NCBI RefSeq assembly: GCF_014108865.1
Contig: NZ_CP053928.1
Coordinates: 3,906,001 to 3,970,000 of the forward strand
Direction: 5' to 3'
DNA: 64,000 bases
Origin: Nocardioides sp. WS12
GTDB lineage: Bacteria > Actinomycetota > Actinomycetes > Propionibacteriales > Nocardioidaceae
Shown here: positions 59,463-64,000 of the stretch, one piece after another
Position numbering within the stretch: the first letter of the stretch is position 1
Layout: each line of letters begins with the position of its first letter
The notes under the pieces: model-generated
Database searches by the model: none
What the model was told of the DNA's origin: nothing
The model's input: only the letters and a program-made list of their open reading frames with translations
Made by a program: the position numbers and the translations under genes

Positions 59463-59468
59463 TACCGT
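59463..59468 (+). promoter_or_regulatory. -10-like hexamer, leaderless type
   Basis: TACCGT ends 7 nt before the ATG at 59476; this favours that start over the GTG at 59467. Confidence 0.4.
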
Positions 59469-59475
59469 GCCGTTC

Positions 59476-60240
59476 ATGAGCGATCTCTCCTCCATGTTCA
59501 GGCTCGACGGCAAGGTTGCCGTCGTCACCGGCGCCAGCTCGGGGCTCGGCGTCGACTTCGCGAAGGCGCTGGCCGAGGCCGGCGCCGACGTCGCGATCGG
59601 TGCCCGTCGCGTCGAACGCCTCGCCGACACCGCCGCACTGATCGAGGCGGCCGGTCGCCGAGCCCTGAGCGTGGCGACCGACGTGGCCGACCCGGCGTCC
59701 TGCCAGGCCCTGATCGACGCCGCGATGGCCGAGTTCGGTCGCGTCGACATCCTCATCAACAACGCAGGCGTGGGCACAGCGGTCCCCGCGACACGCGAGA
59801 CCCCGGAGCAGTTCCGCCAGGTCATCGACATCAACCTCAACGGCAGCTACTGGATGGCCCAGGCCTGCGGCCGGGTGATGCAGCCCGGATCGAGCATCAT
59901 CAACATCTCGTCCGTCCTCGGTCTCACGACCGCCGGACTCCCCCAGGCCGCCTACGCCGCCTCGAAGGCCGCGATCATCGGCCTGACCCGCGACCTCGCG
60001 CAGCAGTGGACCGGACGCAAGGGCATCCGCGTCAACGCGATCGCACCCGGCTTCTTCCTGTCGGAGATGACCGACACCTATCCCCCGGGCTACCTCGAAT
60101 CCCAGGCACCGCGGATTCCCGCGGGCCGCAAGGGCGACCCGCGGGAACTCGCGGCAACGGCGGTCTTCCTCGCCTCCGACGCGGCCGGCTACATCACCGG
60201 CCAGACACTCGCCGTCGACGGCGGGATGACGATCACCTGA
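59476..60240 (+). CDS. Short-chain dehydrogenase/reductase (SDR)
   Basis: A 254-residue classical SDR. TGASSGLG is the nucleotide-binding motif, NNAG the structural one, and the Ser (INISSVLG) and YAASK (Tyr-x3-Lys) are the catalytic residues. The arginine-rich patch after strand 2 (GARRVERL) suggests NADP. The carbonyl substrate is unknown. The ATG at 59476 is chosen for its TACCGT signal at 7 nt. Divergent from the ABC exporter. Confidence 0.92.
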   Translation: MSDLSSMFRLDGKVAVVTGASSGLGVDFAKALAEAGADVAIGARRVERLADTAALIEAAGRRALSVATDVADPASCQALIDAAMAEFGRVDILINNAGVGTAVPATRETPEQFRQVIDINLNGSYWMAQACGRVMQPGSSIINISSVLGLTTAGLPQAAYAASKAAIIGLTRDLAQQWTGRKGIRVNAIAPGFFLSEMTDTYPPGYLESQAPRIPAGRKGDPRELAATAVFLASDAAGYITGQTLAVDGGMTIT

Positions 60241-60244
60241 TCAA

Positions 60245-62320
60245 TCAACGACTCGCGTAGACGACCACGACGGACGGACGCGGGAACGCGTCGGTGTGCG
60301 GCCACGTGCTGGCCTGGTCCTCGAACGTGGCGCCGTCGATCTCGCCGGGGTGCTGCACCGCGACGAACAGCGAGCGGTCGTTGTCGGTGACCAGCGGGCC
60401 GCAGGCCTCCGCGCCCTTGGGCACGGTGCAGATCTGCTGCACCTGGCCACGGTTCGGGCCGGCGACCGGCACCCGGAAGACGCCGTCGTTGCTGCCGAGG
60501 ACGTTGCCGTCGGTGGAGATCCACAGGTTGCCGACGGTGTCGAACGAGACATTGTCCGGGCAGCTGATCGGGCTGACCTTGGTCTTGTCGAAGCCACCGA
60601 ACCAGGTCTCCGGCGCGGCCGGGTCACCGCACACCAGGAACAGGTCCCAGGTGAACGTGAGCGACGCGTGGTCGCTGCCATCCGGCGTCATCTCGAGGAC
60701 GTAGCCGTTGCGGTTGCCGCTGGCATTCGTCAGCGGCGCCGCGATGCTCGCCCGGACCTGCGAGGTCGCGAGCGGGTTGGCCTCGTCGACCGGCATCGAG
60801 CCCGAGCCGCGGTTCGAGTTGTTGGTCAGCGCCGCGTAGACCTTGCCGTTGATCGGGTTGGCCTCGACGTCCTCGGGACGGTCCATCTTGGTCGGCGTCA
60901 GCTTGTCGGAGGCCTGCCGCGTGAAGAGGAGTACGTCGGCGACAGACATGCCGGGCACGAAGGACTGCGTGTCCGTCGTGAGCGGCAGCCAGGTGCCGGT
61001 GCCGTCGAAGAGACCGTCCTCGGTGCCGTCGCCGACCAGCTTGGCGACGTACAGGGTGCCCTGGGTGAGCAGCGTCAGGTTGTGCTGCTTCGCGGCCTTG
61101 GTGCCGGCGCCGTCGTACTTCTCGGCCGAGACGAACTTGTAGAGGTAGTCGCCCCGCTCGTCGTCACCCATGTAGGCGACGGCGTAGCCCTCGTCCGAGA
61201 TGGCGATGTTGGCGCCCTCGTGCTTGAAGCGGCCCAGCATCGTGTGCTTCCTGGGCGTGGAGCTCGGGTCGAACGGGTCGATCTCCACGATCCAGCCGAA
61301 GCGGTGGGGCTCGTGCGGCTCCTTCGACAGGTCGAAGCGCGGGTCGACGCTGCTCCAGCCGCGACCGGAGCCGTTCACGCCGTAGCGCGCGTACTGCGCC
61401 GTGTAGCGGGTGTCGAGGCCGGCGCCCTTGTCGAAGTACTGGTTGAAATTCTCCTCGCCCGACAGGACCGTGCCCCACGGGGTGGTGCCGCCTGCGCAGT
61501 TGTTGAAGGTGCCGAGGACCCAGCGACCCTCGCTGTCCGCGGTGGTCTTCAGGCGGGCGTCGCCCGCGGCCGGGCCGACGAGCTCGAAGGTCGTCGCGTC
61601 GTGGATACGGCGGTTCTCCTTCGCCTGGCCGAGGCCGGCGCGCTTCCACGAACCCGGGAGGTTGTGGCGGCGGACGCGGACGACCGACATGCCGTGGTTC
61701 GCGATCGCGATCCGCTTGACCTCGTCCGCGGTGTACTCGCCCGTCGGGAACATCAGGTTCTCGTCGGTGTACTCGTGGTTGACTACCAGCAGGGCCTCGT
61801 CGTCGTTGAGCGGCAGCAGGCCGACGTAGTCGCAGTTGTAGCCGAACTGCGACCGGGCGGACTCGACCGTCTGGGCGTGGGCGTCGAAGTCGGGCGCACC
61901 CTTGACCACCGGGTCACCCCAGCGGATGACGACGCTGTGGTCGAAGCCCTTGGCGGTCGTGAACGCGTCACGCTTGTTCGGCTCGACCGATGTGAAGAGC
62001 GCCTGGCCGAGGGAGCCGCGGCCCGACGGAGCGCCGGGGCGCTGGGCGCCGGGTCCAGCGGCGGCCGGGCCGGCGGAGTGCACGAGGCCACCGACGAGGA
62101 GCGCGCCCGCGGTGACGGCGCCGCCACGCAGGACGCTGCGACGGCCGACGGCCTTGGCGATCTCGTCCTGGATGTGGGCGTGGTTGGTCGTGTTCGGCTC
62201 GGGCTGGTCACAGGCGTTGCCGCAGCGGAAGAAGCAGGTCAGGTGCGACCGGGATCCGTGGCGGTTGCCCATCGGGGCGAGCGCGAGCAGGGGCCGGTTC
62301 TCGGGAACGACGGAGGTCAT
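60245..62320 (-). CDS. phoX: PhoX family phosphatase (DUF839)
   Basis: A 691-residue PhoX-type alkaline phosphatase of the actinobacterial group. It has a long N-terminal cytoplasmic or Cys-containing part (CFFRCGNACDQPEPN), then a Tat-type RRSVLRGGAVTAGALLVGG. The propeller domain contains LLPLNDDEALLVVNHEYTDENLMFP, GTFNNCAGGTTPWGTVLSGEENFNQYF, and RPEDVEANPINGKVYAALTNN. PhoX uses Ca and Fe to release phosphate outside the cell. No Pho box was identified by eye. Convergent with the SDR by 4 nt. Confidence 0.92.
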   Translation of the reverse strand: MTSVVPENRPLLALAPMGNRHGSRSHLTCFFRCGNACDQPEPNTTNHAHIQDEIAKAVGRRSVLRGGAVTAGALLVGGLVHSAGPAAAGPGAQRPGAPSGRGSLGQALFTSVEPNKRDAFTTAKGFDHSVVIRWGDPVVKGAPDFDAHAQTVESARSQFGYNCDYVGLLPLNDDEALLVVNHEYTDENLMFPTGEYTADEVKRIAIANHGMSVVRVRRHNLPGSWKRAGLGQAKENRRIHDATTFELVGPAAGDARLKTTADSEGRWVLGTFNNCAGGTTPWGTVLSGEENFNQYFDKGAGLDTRYTAQYARYGVNGSGRGWSSVDPRFDLSKEPHEPHRFGWIVEIDPFDPSSTPRKHTMLGRFKHEGANIAISDEGYAVAYMGDDERGDYLYKFVSAEKYDGAGTKAAKQHNLTLLTQGTLYVAKLVGDGTEDGLFDGTGTWLPLTTDTQSFVPGMSVADVLLFTRQASDKLTPTKMDRPEDVEANPINGKVYAALTNNSNRGSGSMPVDEANPLATSQVRASIAAPLTNASGNRNGYVLEMTPDGSDHASLTFTWDLFLVCGDPAAPETWFGGFDKTKVSPISCPDNVSFDTVGNLWISTDGNVLGSNDGVFRVPVAGPNRGQVQQICTVPKGAEACGPLVTDNDRSLFVAVQHPGEIDGATFEDQASTWPHTDAFPRPSVVVVYASR

Positions 62321-62418
62321 GGGCGCAGCCGACCAGTCGCCGGTGAACCCCTCCGGGCCAGCAGGTTGCGTGTCGGTGAAGCACGGAAGGCCGTGCCTGA
62401 TCACCCGGCGCGGCACGG

Positions 62419-62424
62419 CATGAT
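62419..62424 (+). promoter_or_regulatory. -10-like hexamer CATGAT, leaderless type
   Basis: CATGAT ends 7 nt before the ATG at 62432, favouring it over the ATG at 62420. Confidence 0.4.
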
Positions 62425-62431
62425 GGCGCCC

Positions 62432-63572
<1,141 letters not shown>

Positions 63573-63580
<8 letters not shown>

Positions 63581-64000
63581 CCGGATGGTGGCTGGTGATC
63601 GAGATCCGGTTGAAGGCATTCATCGTGATGGCCACCCAGGCCACCGCGGCATAGGCCGCATCGCCCAACACGGCACGCGCCTCGTCCTCGACGTAGCGAC
63701 GCTCGAGGAGTTCGGGCAACTGAGTGATCGATTCCGCCAACTGCAACGCGGCCTGCTCCTGCTCGGTGAACAGGCTGGTCTCCGACCAGGTCGACAGGAC
63801 AGCGAGGCGCCGTTCCGTCTCGCCGGCCTCCACGGCCTGGCGGTGGTGCAGGTCGAGACAGTAGGCACAGCCGTTGATCTGGGAGACCCGCATGTTGATC
63901 AGTTCGACCAGGACCCGACCGATCCCGGCAGCCTCTGCTGCGTCACCGGCAGCCTGGGAGAGCCCGGTGGCGGCCTGGTAGACCGCTGGTGCGGCCTTGT
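63573..64000 (-). CDS. Carboxymuconolactone decarboxylase/AhpD-like protein (partial)
   Basis: The 3' part (about 142 residues) of a minus-strand gene that continues beyond the window's right edge. It contains INMRVSQINGCAYCLDLHHRQAVEAGETERRL, with the CxxC redox pair and nearby His of the AhpD/CMD fold, and EQAALQLAESITQLPE. An internal Met at 63893 would truncate the fold, and the frame is open to 64000, so it is called partial. AhpD proteins act as alkylhydroperoxidases or disulfide reductases. Confidence 0.85.

Noticed and set aside
60296..62431. N-terminal 700 residues of an open frame leading into chrA
   Set aside because: Antisense to phoX; ChrA homologues start at the MDPRPTGS segment.

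Overview
The window is chromosomal DNA of a high-GC actinobacterium, most likely a member of Nocardioidaceae (Nocardioides-like). This rests on the strong G/C bias at third codon positions, many GTG starts, a DtxR/IdeR-type iron box, a CIRCE element before hrcA, tuberculostearate-type lipid genes, 13E12/DUF222 HNH genes, and the actinobacterial gene order leuS-degV-comEA-comEC-holA-rpsT-lepA-hemW-hrcA-dnaJ-rsmE-HIT-phoH-ybeY-corC-era. That backbone is read from right to left, on the minus strand except rpsT. Accessory genes are inserted between its members. No tRNA, rRNA, CRISPR array, prophage or transposase was seen, and no stretch longer than 300 bases lacks a gene.

Layout. 1-2.2 kb: a flavodoxin-like protein and two paralogous lipoproteins. 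2.2-7.1 kb (minus): era, a siderophore-interacting flavoprotein, a methyltransferase/FAD-oxidoreductase pair (tmsB/tmsA-like, 10-methyl fatty acids), and a degenerate cytidine-deaminase-like gene. 7.1-12.9 kb: an accessory island of about ten short unrelated genes in both orientations. Its spacers repeatedly carry CCGACAGCGG-like sequences and hairpins. 12.9-15.2 kb: a DUF222-HNH gene, a 34-bp tandem repeat and a lipoprotein. 15.2-18.3 kb: corC, ybeY, phoH, HIT. 18.5-22 kb: an ECF sigma factor with two GerMN/Gmad2 proteins and a winged-helix protein. 22-25 kb: rsmE, dnaJ, CIRCE-controlled hrcA.

25-38.6 kb: an iron-box-controlled DUF2470-like gene, an MBL hydrolase, DUF3097, a LicD-methyltransferase fusion with a cytidylyltransferase, hemW, an intradiol-dioxygenase-like lipoprotein, an acyl-CoA ligase, a MOSC protein, an APH(6)-like kinase, a BASS transporter, and a YgiB/DUF350/YgiC-like trio behind lepA. 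38.6-42.9 kb: lepA and a four-gene ESX/type VII-like module. 43-48.3 kb: PhoD, a second kinase, DUF4287, a PQQ beta-propeller gene with an apparent 1-nt frameshift, and a DUF3592-like protein. 48.5-57.6 kb: rpsT with a strong terminator, holA, comEC, an HPP-CBS protein, comEA, degV, leuS. 57.6-64 kb: an ABC exporter behind a weaker iron box, an SDR, PhoX, ChrA and a partial AhpD-like gene.

Two features run through the window. Many first-in-operon genes have a -10-like hexamer ending only 6-8 nt before the start codon, as expected for leaderless transcripts; I used this to choose several starts. The palindrome GTCGTACGAC occurs at least six times. Heat shock (CIRCE/HrcA/DnaJ), iron (DtxR/IdeR boxes) and an ECF sigma factor are the regulatory circuits that can be read directly.
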